Below, in pieces: positions 34,787 to 46,569 of a stretch of 64,000 nucleotides of DNA. Below the pieces are notes generated by a model that did not search any database, was not told the origin of the DNA, and worked only from the letters and a program-made list of their open reading frames with translations. Both the position numbers and the translations under genes were made by a program. Every line of letters begins with the position of its first letter. Position 1 is the first letter of the stretch. Origin of the DNA: Hyaloscypha bicolor E (lineage: Eukaryota > Ascomycota > Leotiomycetes > Helotiales > Hyaloscyphaceae); NCBI RefSeq assembly GCF_002865645.1, contig NW_020194530.1, positions 255,819 to 319,818 on the forward strand, read 5' to 3'.

Positions 34787-36515
34787 TTAATTTACTAATT
34801 ATTAGTAATATAGTATTAAGTAAAGCAAATAGTATTAATAAAAGAATTATTATAGTATATATATACTAATTTCTGGAGCTTTAATAAAAGCTTCTTATTT
34901 AATTTATACTTAATATTTTAAAAACTAATACTACTTTCTATAAATAGTTATAAGAAAAGAGTATAGAATTCTTAAAATACTTAATTAGAGTATATTTAAA
35001 GCTTATTAAAGTTATAGTAAGTATTCTATATCTTATTAGAATTAGAGTATAGCTTCTTTAGATAGAAATAGAACTCTAAAAGCTAATAGTACTAATTCGG
35101 ACTATCTTTATTTATATAAGAATTAGTTAGGGCAAGAGTATTATTAGTAAGTTTACTAGAAATATAAATAATCTTGAGATTCTCTAAGAAATATAAATTA
35201 GTATTTCCTTATAGCTTATTTTTAATCTAAACTAGCTAGTTATTAAAGATAGTATAATCTCTAGTAAAGAGAATTAGATCTAAGAGCTTAGTAACTCTAG
35301 TACTTCTAAAGGAAGTATAAGATATAGGGGATTCTGGGCGGGAATAAGTAAGAGATAGTTTAGAATTCTTTTAAAAGAAATTTAAAGTAGCCAGAGTAGG
35401 CAAAACAGAAGTAGCTAGAGCTATTATAAGCCGATTTACTATAACTATATAGTATTTAATATTATTCTCGAGTTTAGTATTATAGAGCTTAGTATTTTCG
35501 AGAATAGCTTTATTATAACTATAAGTATTCTTATATAAAATAGCTCTTTAGATATTCTTCTAGTAGCTTTTTATAATAATATTAATATCTGAGAGTAAAA
35601 TATTGGATTCCTTGGCCTATTTATATAATTCTCTAGTAATAATATAGTTTTTGGTCTCTAGAAGCTTTATAATAAAAGTAGAGAGTTCTATTTCTATAGA
35701 CTTATTTATAAATTTTCTAGAAATACTAATAGGATATTTAGTTCGGGAAAGGCTACTAACAGGATAACCTGAACTAATAGGAGCTTTACCGGAAGCCTTA
35801 GCAGAAGTTAATATAGTTCCTGGTTACGTAATATTCTAGGAAATTAACCTATTATATTTTTCCTTTATTATATTCTCCCTAGTAGTCTTATTACTAGTAT
35901 ATATATAGGGCCTATAAGGTTATAGGGTAAGGCTTAAAAGTAGTAGTCAAGTTACTGGCCTATAGATACCTATTACTCTAGAACTTAATTAAAGAATAGC
36001 CTTTATTCGAGGTTCTTTAATTTTCGGGTTTTCGGGAAAGGATTTCTAATATATTACTAGTATATATTTATAAAGATATAAATACCTGATTTCTCTAAGA
36101 ATTCTAAAGCTTTTTGCTTTTATTATTCTAAAGTCTATACTTGTATTCCTGAGGTTCTATTATTTTAGTAGTACCTATATTTCTAATAGTTCTAAATTAG
36201 TTTATTTGAAATTCTCTATAGAATTAAAGGAAGTAAGCTTTAAATACTATTACGGGTATAATATTTAGGGCTTAGAAAGCAAGATAAAAGGTTTCTTATA
36301 AAGACAATTTAAAGCTAAGGAAGGAAAAACTAGAATATAGGAGGCTATAAAGGAGTATATATACCCTATAGTATGCTAGTCCCGAAGGGGCTTAGCCTTC
36401 TAAATATCTCTAGTATATTCCAAGCATACTTCCCTAGTGAGGCGGCCGCGTCACGTGCGCCTAAGAGGCATCTGGTATCTGGCAAGGCATCTCAGATACC
36501 GGGTATCTAAGAATT
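34787..36515 (-). mobile_element. Gag-only retroelement, copy 2
   Basis: This is the same unit as at 7,866-9,597 with the same two ends. The minus strand encodes a gypsy-like gag frame: YPVSSLSRTKYPIS, LATLNFF, LTYSRPESPISYTSFRSTR, TNLYFLENLKIIYISSKL. The last 120 bp are much less mutated than in the other copies (GAGGCGGCCGCGTCACGTGCGCC; GGCATCTCAGATACCGGGTATC), giving the best view of the unmutated terminus. No pol genes lie within the repeated unit. No LTR pair was found. Confidence 0.65.
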
Positions 36516-37656
36516 ATAATACTTATATACTAAAGTTAAAGTACTTTAATAAAAGCAAGAATTAGTAAATATAATTAATTAATATATTCTATAATTAGAG
36601 TAATATAAGAATACTTTCCGAAATATCTTATAGTTTACTATATCTTATAAAAACTTTATTTATAAGTTTATTTTTATTTTTTTAGTAATTTTTACTAGAG
36701 AATTTCCTGAATTAGAATTAGAACCTATTTTCTTTCCTAATATAATAAATCTTGAAAGTAATCTTAATACTATTTATTAGAAGCTATTATATAATATTCT
36801 AAAAACATATTTAAATTAAAAAAAGCTTTTTAAGATCCGGATACCTGACTTATATTATAGAAAGTTTCTTAAGAAATAGAGAATATTTATATCTTTTTAG
36901 AAAGTAATTTTTAGAATCTAATTTTAAACTTATAATAAATACTTTTCTAGAATTAATTCTATTATAAGTATCCTTAGAAATAAATCTTATAATACTTAGA
37001 AGGCTATAATAAAATAAAGCCTATTATTATATAAGATTTATTAGAAGTAATTTAAGGCCTATTTAGCTAATATATTTCAAGTATCTCAAACTTATTAGTA
37101 AAATACTTTTAAGGAACTTCGAGATCTTTATTAGAAAAATAATAAATAGTTACCCAGTTATATATTTAAATAATTAGTTTTAAAGTTAACTAGAACCTAT
37201 ATTATAAAAGAAATCAAATCCGAACTCTTAATATTATTTTATCTAATTATAAGACTTATTAGATACTTATATTTGTTTTCGAATAGTTTAAGAAAGCTCA
37301 AAAAATAGAATATATTATTTATTCTAAATTAAGGAAAGCAAAAATAGAGAAGTATAGTAAAGATAATTCTGCTTTTAAGAACTCTAATTTAGTGAATTCT
37401 AATTTATAAAACTATTAAAAAAAAAGAAATTCCGAAGATTATATAAGAAATATTTAGGTAATACTTTAGCCTCTTCTAGTCTTTACTAAAGTACTAGTTC
37501 TGCTTTAAGTATAGTTTATTAGACTTATAATTAGAAAAAATACTTCTTAGAAAATATAAAGTATTTTAAAAATAATAAATAAGCTTAATAGAACTCTAAT
37601 AAAGCTAAAATTATAAAAGAATTAAGGCATTTATAAAAGCAGGTTAATACTATTAT

Positions 37657-37828
37657 TGAAGAGGGGCACGTGGGGACACTAAAATATATATTGAGAACTG
37701 GAGTACTCGGGATACCATTATATGGTAAGAAGGAGAGAAGGAGAGGAGGAGAGAGCTATATATATGGGTGGTGGATACGCGAGAGCACCTGACCAGCCAC
37801 GTAACCCGTCACCTAATTCCCCACTACA
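37657..37828 (-). repeat. LTR of the small element, left copy (3' LTR)
   Basis: 172 bp, starting TGAAGAGGGGCACGTGGGG and ending CCCCACTACA on the plus strand, with CTATATATATGGGTGG inside. It differs from the right copy at a small number of sites, mostly C/T or G/A. Confidence 0.9.
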
Positions 37829-37981
37829 CACGTCCCCAACCAACTAGTACTCGTCCCGAGTACCGAACCAAAGAATAAAGCACCAAACCAATAAACCAAA
37901 CTAATAAACCAAACCAAGAGCCAGCTACGTAAGTAACCCACTAAACTAGCTCCCATACGTCTGCGAACCGTAGGCAGCAAG

Positions 37982-39064
37982 CTAGTAAGAGCGCACTTGC
38001 TCCACTGAGATCCTGCCAGAGCGAAATACCATAGGATTCCAAACCCTCCTTTCCACTACCTCGTCCCATTCCGTACCGTCCGTACGGCGCTTTACCTGCT
38101 CCCCTTGGCTCACAGTAGAGCTCCAGAAAGGGAGGGGCTGAGCTAGTGCTCGCTTCGGTCCAAGACACAGTTCACCACGGTCATTCAAGTGGCAAGTGCC
38201 CACTGCAAGGTGGTGGTGGAACCAGGGGCAGTGGTTCCTGTGCGTATACCGAAGGCCAGAAGGGTGCTTATTATGACAGTAGAAACAGCCCTTCTCTATC
38301 TTGACGTACGAAACGAACGGGGGGCCAAGAGAGCTAGCCGGAGCGGGCGAAGCAGGAGCGGGAGGAGCAGGAGCGGGAGGAGCAGGAGCGGGAGGAGCAG
38401 GAGCGGGAGGAGCAGGAGCGGGAGGAGCAGGAGCGGGAGGAGCAGGAGCGGGAGGAGCAGCGGACGAAGCGGACGAAGCAGGAGCTTGACGAGATATATG
38501 CGAAGGAGCAGAGCTTGCCGCAGGAGCCGTACGTAGCTGTGGAGGTATGTACGGCAGAGGAGAGGGAACCGAAGGAGATAAAGGAGGCGAAGGCTCAGGC
38601 GAAGGCTCTAGTGAAGTGTGGTTTGGTACCAAACCAAGCTCCAGTAAAGTGTCGTCCGGTACTAAACCATACTCAGCCAGAAGCTTTATGGAATCGAGAT
38701 TCTCTGGTAAGTTCAGTAATTCCAGGAGCTCGCGATATGTCGAAACTGGCTTGTTTGCTAGTTCCAGGAGCTCGCGATCCGTCAAGGAAACTGGTTCGTC
38801 TGGTAGAAAGCTTGGCGAAGGAGGCGATTGCGAAGGTTCCAGGCCAAGAGTATTAATCGAAAGGACTTGAGGAGAGCATACGGCTTTCGATACCGGAGGA
38901 CAAGGAGAAGGCGAAGACGAGGGAGCAGGTGGCGAACGAGCAGGCGTAAAAGTAGGTTCTCCCTGAGCCGGGCTCAAGGAGAAAATCACCTGATCTCCAA
39001 CCACACTTCTCAAGAACCGGATAATCGAGCGAACCACGAAGAGAACAAGTAAAAGGAGCTCCAC
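37982..39064 (-). CDS. Gag-like protein with Pro/Ala repeats and a Cys/His cluster
   Basis: This open frame of 360 codons is the longest in the right half of the window. It has a hydrophobic N-terminus (MELLLLVLFVV), a Pro/Ser-rich region, Leu-rich repeats of RELLEL type, then a run of about eight APAPP pentapeptides encoded by a 15-bp array. A Cys/His cluster at about residues 260-305 (GCFYCHNKHPSGL, HRNHCPWFHHHL, TCHLN) recalls zinc-binding sequences of fungal gypsy gag proteins. It ends TEWDEVVERRV...RISVEQVRSY. The original frame probably began at an ATG at 39,191-39,193: upstream codons in the same frame read sensibly (ALEMGVSRQASHPISPIS) and are cut off only by a TAA at 39,101-39,103 that could be a CAA changed by C-to-T. 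The present start is therefore probably secondary. Zinc binding and gag role are inferred. Confidence 0.7.
   Translation of the reverse strand: MELLLLVLFVVRSIIRFLRSVVGDQVIFSLSPAQGEPTFTPARSPPAPSSSPSPCPPVSKAVCSPQVLSINTLGLEPSQSPPSPSFLPDEPVSLTDRELLELANKPVSTYRELLELLNLPENLDSIKLLAEYGLVPDDTLLELGLVPNHTSLEPSPEPSPPLSPSVPSPLPYIPPQLRTAPAASSAPSHISRQAPASSASSAAPPAPAPPAPAPPAPAPPAPAPPAPAPPAPAPPAPASPAPASSLGPPFVSYVKIEKGCFYCHNKHPSGLRYTHRNHCPWFHHHLAVGTCHLNDRGELCLGPKRALAQPLPFWSSTVSQGEQVKRRTDGTEWDEVVERRVWNPMVFRSGRISVEQVRSY
38350..38461. repeat. 15-bp tandem repeat coding for Ala-Pro pentapeptides
   Basis: Seven to eight perfect copies of GCAGGAGCGGGAGGA. On the minus strand they encode Pro-Ala-Pro-Ala-Pro units in the gag-like protein. 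Perfection across units suggests recent expansion, and none has been hit by C-to-T change. Confidence 0.93.
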
Positions 39065-39381
39065 AAGCGTCTGATTTGCTCGCTCTTGAACAAGCTTCCA
39101 TTAAACTGCCGTGGGATCCACTGCAATATCGCTTGCTTGGGAAGTACCGGAAATTGGGGAAATTGGGTGGCTTGCTTGGCGAGAGACACCCATTTCCAGG
39201 GCCTTTGCAATGCCCACGATACCGTACGAAATCGAAGCTACTGTGGGAGAATCGAAGAGAGGAGGAGGGTAAAGGACAAACGGACAACTTGACGACTTGA
39301 CTGCGAATCGAGAGAGGTAGGAATCGTTCCACTAAGAGAAAGAGTATATAAAGTAACTAATCTCCCTGCATCGCTTACTAA

Positions 39382-39553
39382 TGAAGAGGGGCACGTGGGG
39401 ACACTAAAATATATATTAAGAACTGGAGTACTCGGGATACTATTATATAGTGAGAAGGAGAGAAGGAGAGGAGGAGAGAGCTATATATATGGGTGGTGGA
39501 CAGGCGAGAGCACCTGACCAGCCACGTGACCCGTCATCTGATTCCCTACTACA
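39382..39553 (-). repeat. LTR of the small element, right copy (5' LTR)
   Basis: 172 bp, same length as the left copy, in direct orientation. Differences such as ATTAAGAACTGG for ATTGAGAACTGG and CCACGTGACC for CCACGTAACC are transitions, and they are distributed in both copies. Confidence 0.9.
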
Positions 39554-42500
39554 TTATTATAAAGAAATATTCTAGAGGAAATCCTTTTAAGAAATAGAAA
39601 AAAGAAAAGGCTAAATCTTAAATATTAATAATTTTAGCTATAATAAAAAAGATATATTACTTTATATAACTATTTAAGTAAGATTAATATAGCTAAAAGT
39701 AAATATCTTAAAAATATATAATAAACTCAGTAATATTAGGTTAGATTATAACTTTCTTAATAATAATTAGGCTTAAAGCTAGGGCTTTATTATTTTAATT
39801 AAATATAATTAAGAATTCGTAACCTTTTATAAGAATAGATTTAAAATTTATTAAGTCTATAACTTTAAGGTATTTATTATAAATAATTATAGTAAAATAT
39901 TTTTTTTTAAGTTCCGGTTTTATAAATATAAGAATATTAGCTCTTATAGCCTTATTTTTAGTATAGAATTTTATAAAGTAACTCTTATATAATCTATAAA
40001 CTATATTAAGAAATATTAGATATATATATTTATATAGCCTAATAATATTAAGATTCTAATATTAAAAAAGTTTAGTAAAAAGCTTAACTAGTATTCTAAA
40101 CTAATACCTCAAGTCTTATTTTTAACTAAAGGTAAATATAATTATCCTAGATAATAGGCTTTATATATTTATAATAATTACTAGATTTCTATTTTATTAT
40201 ATAGTTCTAGTAATACTAAATAGAAGTTTTTAATATAATAAATTAATACTTTTTAGAAAGAGGCTTTAGAAATACTTATATATTTCCGGAATAATAAATA
40301 TAAAAATTTCTTAGAGATTTTTAATTCTAATAAAGCTTTAGAATTTCCTAATCTTAGTAATATTAAATACTTTATTAATATAGATAATATAGTCCTATAT
40401 AAACCTTTATATAATTTATTAGAGACCTAACTAGAAGTATTATATTTATATTTATAGAATATACTTTATAAATATTAGATAAAGCCTAATAAAAGCCTTA
40501 TAAAAATACCCAGTCTTTTTATTCCTAAGAAGAATAGAGGGCTATATTTTTATATTAATTATTATAAACTTAATTAAGTTATAATTAAGAATTAGTATTT
40601 GCTTTCTCTTATTAATAAAACCCTTAATTAGTTCTAAAAAGCCAAGATCTTTATAAAGTTAGATCTTAAAAATATATATTATTAGATAAGAATTTATAAA
40701 AAACATAAATAAAAGACGGCTTTTAGAATCTATTATAGCTATTTTAAATATTTTATAATATTCTTTAGGCTAGCTAATATACTAGTTATATTTCAAGTAT
40801 ATATTAATATTATATTTATAGAATTTCTGAATTATTTTATAGTTATTTATTTAAATAATATCTTTATTTATTTTCGGAATAAAAATAAATACTATAATTA
40901 TATTTATTAGATATTTACTAGGCTATATAAAAATAACCTATTTTATAAACTTAGTAAATACAAGTTTAATATTAAGGAAAACGAATTCTTGGGCTCTTTT
41001 ATTAGAATAAAAAATATTTATATAAATCCTAAATAGGTTTATAATATTATTAAATAGCCAGAACTAGAATTATTTTATAATATTCAAGTATTTCTTAGAT
41101 TTACTAACTTCTATTATAGGTTTATCTATTATTACTTATAGGTAACTATAGACTTAATAGATTTCTTAAAAGAAATAAAAAAGGGCCGGAAATCTAGTCT
41201 CTTTATATAAATAAATAAAGTAGCTAAAAGCTTTAAGACTTTAAAAAAAGCTTTTACTATAATATCTATTCTAGCCTATTTTAATCTTTTTAAGAAAATT
41301 TATATTAAAACTAATATATCGAAATTTGTAATTACTAGTACTATTTTATAATAAGTTAATTCTAGTAATAGCCTGAAAAAACACTAGTATCTAATAATAT
41401 TCTAGTTCCAAAAATTTTCTGAAGCTAAATATAATTATAGTATTTGTAATAGAAAGCTACTTATAATTATTAAAGCTTTTAAGTATTAGTACTATTATTT
41501 TAAAGAATTCAGGTTTATAATTAAGGTTATTATAGACTATAATAATCTCTAATATTTTATAGAAATAAAGTATCTAGAGAGCTATTAAATATATTAGGTA
41601 ATATATTTTATAATATATAATTTTAATATTATTTATTATAAAAATGCCTTAAATCTAGTAAATAGATCTAGTAAAAGGCCTAATTATAATAAAGGTTCTA
41701 TTAATATAACTTGGCTTCCGATTTTTTAAAATAAATTAAAGAAAGCTTTTATAATTATAATTTAGAGGTTCTTATAAAAACCTAAAAAGCTCTTTCTTTA
41801 AAATAAGTATTATTTAATATTTACTATATTTATAATAACTAAAGAGAAATATTTATTATAAAATAAATAAATAAATAATTTTATAGATCTCTTAACTATA
41901 GAATTAATTAAGAAGTAAAATATAGGGAAATGGCTTAAAGGCTTTACTATTATAGCTAAAATAATAAAAATATCTATAATTATATTATTTAATAAAATTA
42001 AAAACTTCTCGGTTTCTCGAGTTTTTAAATTAGATAATTATAAATATCCAATTCCTTATATATAGATATATATAACTACTAAAAGAGTTATAGTACTAGC
42101 TCCTCTCTTTAAATTTCTTCTAGATATTATTTAAATAGCTTAGAGAAATAATTTTTAATATTAGAATATCTTAAAATAGAGGCTTAGTAAAAGAAATCTA
42201 AAGAAATAATTTGGGTCTACTTAAATACTATTTAAGAATTATTATATTTAATAATTCTACTTTATATTAAGAAGTTATAAAGCTTTATTATAATAATCTA
42301 ATAGCCGGATATTATAGAATAGAAAAGACTTTTAAGCTTCTTAAAAAGTTCTAGTATTAGAAAAATATAAAAAGAAATATTTATAAGTATTATTAAAAAT
42401 ATAATATTTACTAGAGAAATAAGACTAAAAGGCATTTGCTATATAATTTACTTAGTAGTTTACTATAGCCTAAAAGACTTTGAAATAAGATTTCTATAGA

Positions 42501-45500
42501 TTTTATTATAGGTTTACTATTATATAAAAATCTAATAAAAGGTTCTAATTTTAATATAGTTTTTATAATTATTAACTAGTACTTTAAAACTTCAAAATAG
42601 TAAGATATATTATATATTATAAAATAATTAACTTTCCGGAACTTACTAAAATTATTTCTAATTAAAAAAGAGTATTTATTAGCTAGTTCTAGTCTATTTT
42701 CTGTTTTTATTTAATATATAAATAGTTTAATATTCTCAAATAAATAATTAAATAAAAAGGCAAAATTAGGTCTTAAAATATTCTCAAATAAATAATTAAA
42801 TAAAAAGGCAAAATTAGGTCTTAAAATATTATCTAAGATATTATTATAATACCTAAAAAACAATAACTAGTTTAAAAAGTTATCTTTTATAAAATTTATA
42901 TATAATAACTCAAAATATTAGATTTCATAAAATATACTTTTTTATATATATTACGAATATTATTTTTAACTTCTATAGAATTCTAAAAATAGAATTATGA
43001 AAAAGATATTAGCTATATATAAAAGGCTAGAAATTTTTAAAGCAAAATAGAAAAAACTTAAGAATTTATAATATTATATATAAAATAATCTGGAAATCTA
43101 TTATAATAGATACTAATTAGCTAAATACTATTTTAAAAGAGCCTAAATAATACTATTAATAAGAAATATTAAACTGAAAATAAGAAATTTTAAGCCAAAA
43201 TTTATAAGTTTATTTAAAGTCTTTAAATATATTAGTAATTTAATATATAAATTAGAATTACTAAGTATATATAATTATTTATATCTAATTTTCTATATTT
43301 TCTTTCTTAAGAAATATATAATAAAAAAGAATTAGAAGCTATATTTATATTTTTCTAGAAAACTTCCGAAATTAGTAAATAATAATAAAAAATAAAAATA
43401 GAAAATAAAAGCTATTATTAATTACTAATAAAATAATAAAAGCAAGAAATAATATTATTTAATTAAATAGAAAGCCTAGCCTAAAGATTATAATATCTAG
43501 TTATTTACTTTTTTTAATCTTGAAAATTTCAAGGAATTTCTAAAATTATATAACTAAAACTATAGTTTAAAATCCGAAATTACTTTTTAATAATCTCTTA
43601 AAATTAAAAAGAATTCTAGACTATTAAAAAAGAGGCTATTTAAAAGAAAAAAAGGATCTAAATAGCTAAGAAAGAACTCGAAATAATAATAAAAATATTC
43701 TTTCTCTAAATTTTTTTATTTATAAAAGTTTTCTAGAATTTTATTAAAGCTTATAAAAATTATATTTAAATTATTAGAAAAAAGATTTAAAATTAAGGAA
43801 GATTTATTATAGATAAACTAGCTATAAATATCTTAAATAAATAAATTCTAATTTTTATAAATTCCTAATTCCTAAAATAAAAATACTAAATACCGGCTCT
43901 ATTTAGGACTTAGTAAAGAATTAGATAATACTTTTTAGAATTCGTTTATTCTTTAATAAAATATAATTATATTATAATAATATTAAAAAAAGTAAATAAA
44001 AAACCTATAATAGCTATATATATTTTATAAAAGGCCCGAACTTCTGAAATTAAATTCCGAATAGTTATAAATATTATATTATTAGTATTTAAAATATTAA
44101 TAATAGATTATATAGAAATCTCGATAATAATTTTAATAATAAGCTTAATATTTTAAAGATAAACTTTATAATGTTTTTTTAGGAAATTAGGAAATACCTA
44201 AATATATTAGAAAAAACTTACTTTTAGAATATTAACCTAAATAGTATTTTTATTAGCCTTATTAAAATGAGAAGTAGAATTCCGAAGCTTAATAAACTTT
44301 TTCTAGTTTTCGAAAACCTAATTAATAGACTTATTTTTAATAATATAATATTATTTAGGATATTTTTTAAGGAATTTCTTAAAGATTATAATAGTATTTT
44401 CTTAGAACTAGTAAACCTCTAATAGATAATAAGAAATCTGAAATTATATTAGTTTTAATAGATATTAAAACTAAAAAACTTATTAAAATATAAGATTTAA
44501 AACCCTTATTATAATAGTTATAATTCTTTTTATTAGATATTATAATATATAAAATAAAAGAATTAATAAGCAAATATTTAAAATATTTCAAGTATTTACT
44601 AATAATAAGAAAAAACGCTATAAGATTACTTTTATACTTATAATTATATTAGTAAATAGTAAAGCCAGAAAATATTATAGAATTAATTAAAAATAATTAA
44701 AGAAGATTTAAAAAAGAACAGAAAAAAGACTAGAAAGTAATAATAAAAGAAGTTATTATATATATATAGTTATTAGAAAAAAAGAAAGTATATAATAATA
44801 TAAAAGAATTCTTTTATAGAAATAGAAAACTATCTAGATTAACTATTAGTTTTTATACTAATTCTAATCGGAAATTAGTATAACTAATTAATATATACTT
44901 TTAAAAGCCTATAAATAATCTCTAAAACCTTAGAAATATTTATATGGATTTCTTATATAAACATTTTATTAAATTCTTTCTATAAAACTATTTAGATTAT
45001 TCTAATATAAAATTTAATAAATAATATTAATTTTATAAAATAGTGTTTTAGTATTTTAAATTAAGCTAATTAGAATACTTAATTCCTAAATAAAGATTAT
45101 AATTACTAGCTAGCTCCTATATCTGAAATATAATTACTATTTCTTTTTACTTATTTAGCCCTAATTTAATTAGACGATTTTTTATATCTATTACTTAGAT
45201 TATATTAGTAAAACTACTTCCTAAAATACTAGAAATTTATCTTAATTAAATATATAATTAATTAAATATTTTACTAGAATAAATTAATAGATCTTAGAAA
45301 TAAGATTCTAAAAAAGAAATATAATTATAATATATATAAAATTATATATAACTAAAGAACATATAATAAACCTCGGATATTACGGGTATTAATTAGAGAA
45401 ATTAATAGTTCTTTACTATTATAACTAATTATTATTTATATTATAAGTATTAAACTTATAAATTACTAATTATATATATATTATTAGGGCCTTTTATTTA

Positions 45501-45839
45501 GAGAAGGCTTTTCTAGACTTTATAAGAGAGATAAAGATTAGTTTTATACTAAATTTAATATTATAATTTATAATTTACTAATTTATTCTATTATTTTATT
45601 ATTTACTAATAAATACTTTATAAATATTATAGCTTTATAAAAAGATTCTATAAATAAGATACTTATAAGTGAATTATTTATTAAGAAAACTAAGCTAAAA
45701 AGAAAAGAAAGCCTCGAGTTAAGATCTTTTAAGTATTTATAGTTTTTTACTTATAACTTAGCCTAATAAAGCTTAGTATTTTAAATTTCCTAAAATAGAG
45801 CTTCTTTTAATAATATAACCGTATTATATATAATTATTA

Positions 45840-46145
45840 GATAATTATAGATATTTAAATACTTAAATACTTAAATATTTAAATATTATACTAGATAAAA
45901 TATAAAATTATAATAAATTTCAAGAGTTAATTTTAATAAAAAACTAATTAATATTTCTTTTTAAAGCTAGAAATATTTCCTTATATATTTTTTAATATTT
46001 AGCTAAATATATAAAGCCCTTTACTTAATTAGGAAATATAATCTTATATAATTTATATAATTTTAATATAAGCTTTACCTAAAATAGAAAACTAGATTTA
46101 TAATATCTAATATTTATTTATATATTATTATATATACTTATTATA
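45840..46145 (-). repeat. Degraded LTR of the nested chromovirus family
   Basis: The segment 45,890-46,145 follows, with many C/T and G/A changes, the LTRs at 51,336-51,638 and 58,025-58,328 in the same orientation (shared AAAGCCCTTTACTTAATTAG and AGAAAACTAGAT). No internal region of that family adjoins it in a matching order, so it is most likely a solo LTR. The left edge is unclear. It is more mutated than the other two copies, suggesting greater age. Confidence 0.7.
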
Positions 46146-46286
46146 AAAAAAAAGTATTAAACTAGGTAAATAAAAAAGCTAGAATTATATATTTATAATA
46201 TAAACTAAATAAAATATACTAAATTAATTATTATTCTATAATAGTAAATAGTTTATATATATATAATATAATATGGCAGGCTATAC

Positions 46287-46569
46287 TTTCTAAAAATTAG
46301 ATTATTTTAGCGGTTTTAAGGTTTTAGTTATATAGTAAAAGCTATGGTTTTTTATATATAACTTGCGGAAATTATATAAAAAAGCTAGTTTTTCTATAGT
46401 TCTAAAGAATAATCCTTCCTAAGTATTTAATTAATTAAGCTTTTATATACTATATATTATTTATACTTTACTATTTATGCTTTTAATTTATTATTTTACT
46501 ATTAAGTTATATTTTATACTCTAGTATACTTTATATGAGTTTTTGTCTTATTATAGTTTTCCTTTTATA
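46287..46569 (+). repeat. 5' LTR of giant gypsy copy B
   Basis: Matches the 3' LTR of copy A (7,589-7,858) in the same orientation and retains more G and C (AGCGGTTTTAAGG, ACTTGCGGAAATT). It begins near TTTCTAAAAATTAG and ends near CCTTTTATA. The end positions are uncertain by about 10 bp. Confidence 0.75.

Larger units (their letters stand above)
37657..39553 (-). mobile_element. Small GC-rich non-autonomous LTR element with a gag-like gene
   Basis: Two 172-bp direct repeats bound a 1.55-kb interior. The flanks read TTAT on both sides (37,653-37,656 and 39,554-39,557), or ATTAT if the last A is counted as target, consistent with a 4-5 bp duplication. The interior encodes one gag-like protein on the minus strand and no protease, reverse transcriptase or integrase. 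In minus orientation the LTR reads TGTAGTAGGG...CCCCTCTTCA. The element sits within the gag region of a chromovirus relic. It is far more GC-rich than its host, with only scattered RIP-type differences between the LTRs, so it is the youngest or least mutated insertion in this block. It would need pol functions in trans. No primer-binding site was recognised. Confidence 0.88.
36520..45840 (+). mobile_element. Chromodomain Ty3/gypsy element (chromovirus), split and RIP-degraded
   Basis: A plus-strand polyprotein can be followed through many stops. Gag-like sequence occupies 36,520-37,650. A protease-like INSVILG is near 39,725. Reverse transcriptase lies at 40,530-41,350 (LYFYINYYKLN, KAKIFIKLDLKN, FRLANILVIFQVYIN, VIYLNNIFIYFRN, where the catalytic DD has become NN). 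Integrase lies at 42,280-42,900 (AGYYRIEKTFKLLKK, NKTKRHLLYNLL, ISIDFIIGL). A chromodomain lies near 43,400-43,560 (YYLIK.KA.PKDYNI, FNLENFKEFLKLY). Chromodomains at the integrase end define chromoviruses and are thought to guide insertion to heterochromatin. Gag is interrupted by a small LTR element (37,657-39,553). The 2.3 kb after the chromodomain has no recognised content. LTRs of this element were not identified, so both boundaries are approximate. Confidence 0.85.

Noticed and set aside
38189..38536. Plus-strand frame rich in Arg/Ser/Gly
   Set aside because: It is the antisense of the 15-bp Ala/Pro-coding array and flanking gag-like sequence; the minus frame has the longer, domain-bearing protein.
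38853..39332. 159-codon minus-strand frame overlapping the gag-like gene start
   Set aside because: The frame that contains the Cys/His domain continues upstream more plausibly; this one is a shadow.
44379..44591. 70-codon minus-strand frame of Ile/Leu/Tyr/Asn
   Set aside because: Composition is that of random AT-rich DNA and no motif is visible.
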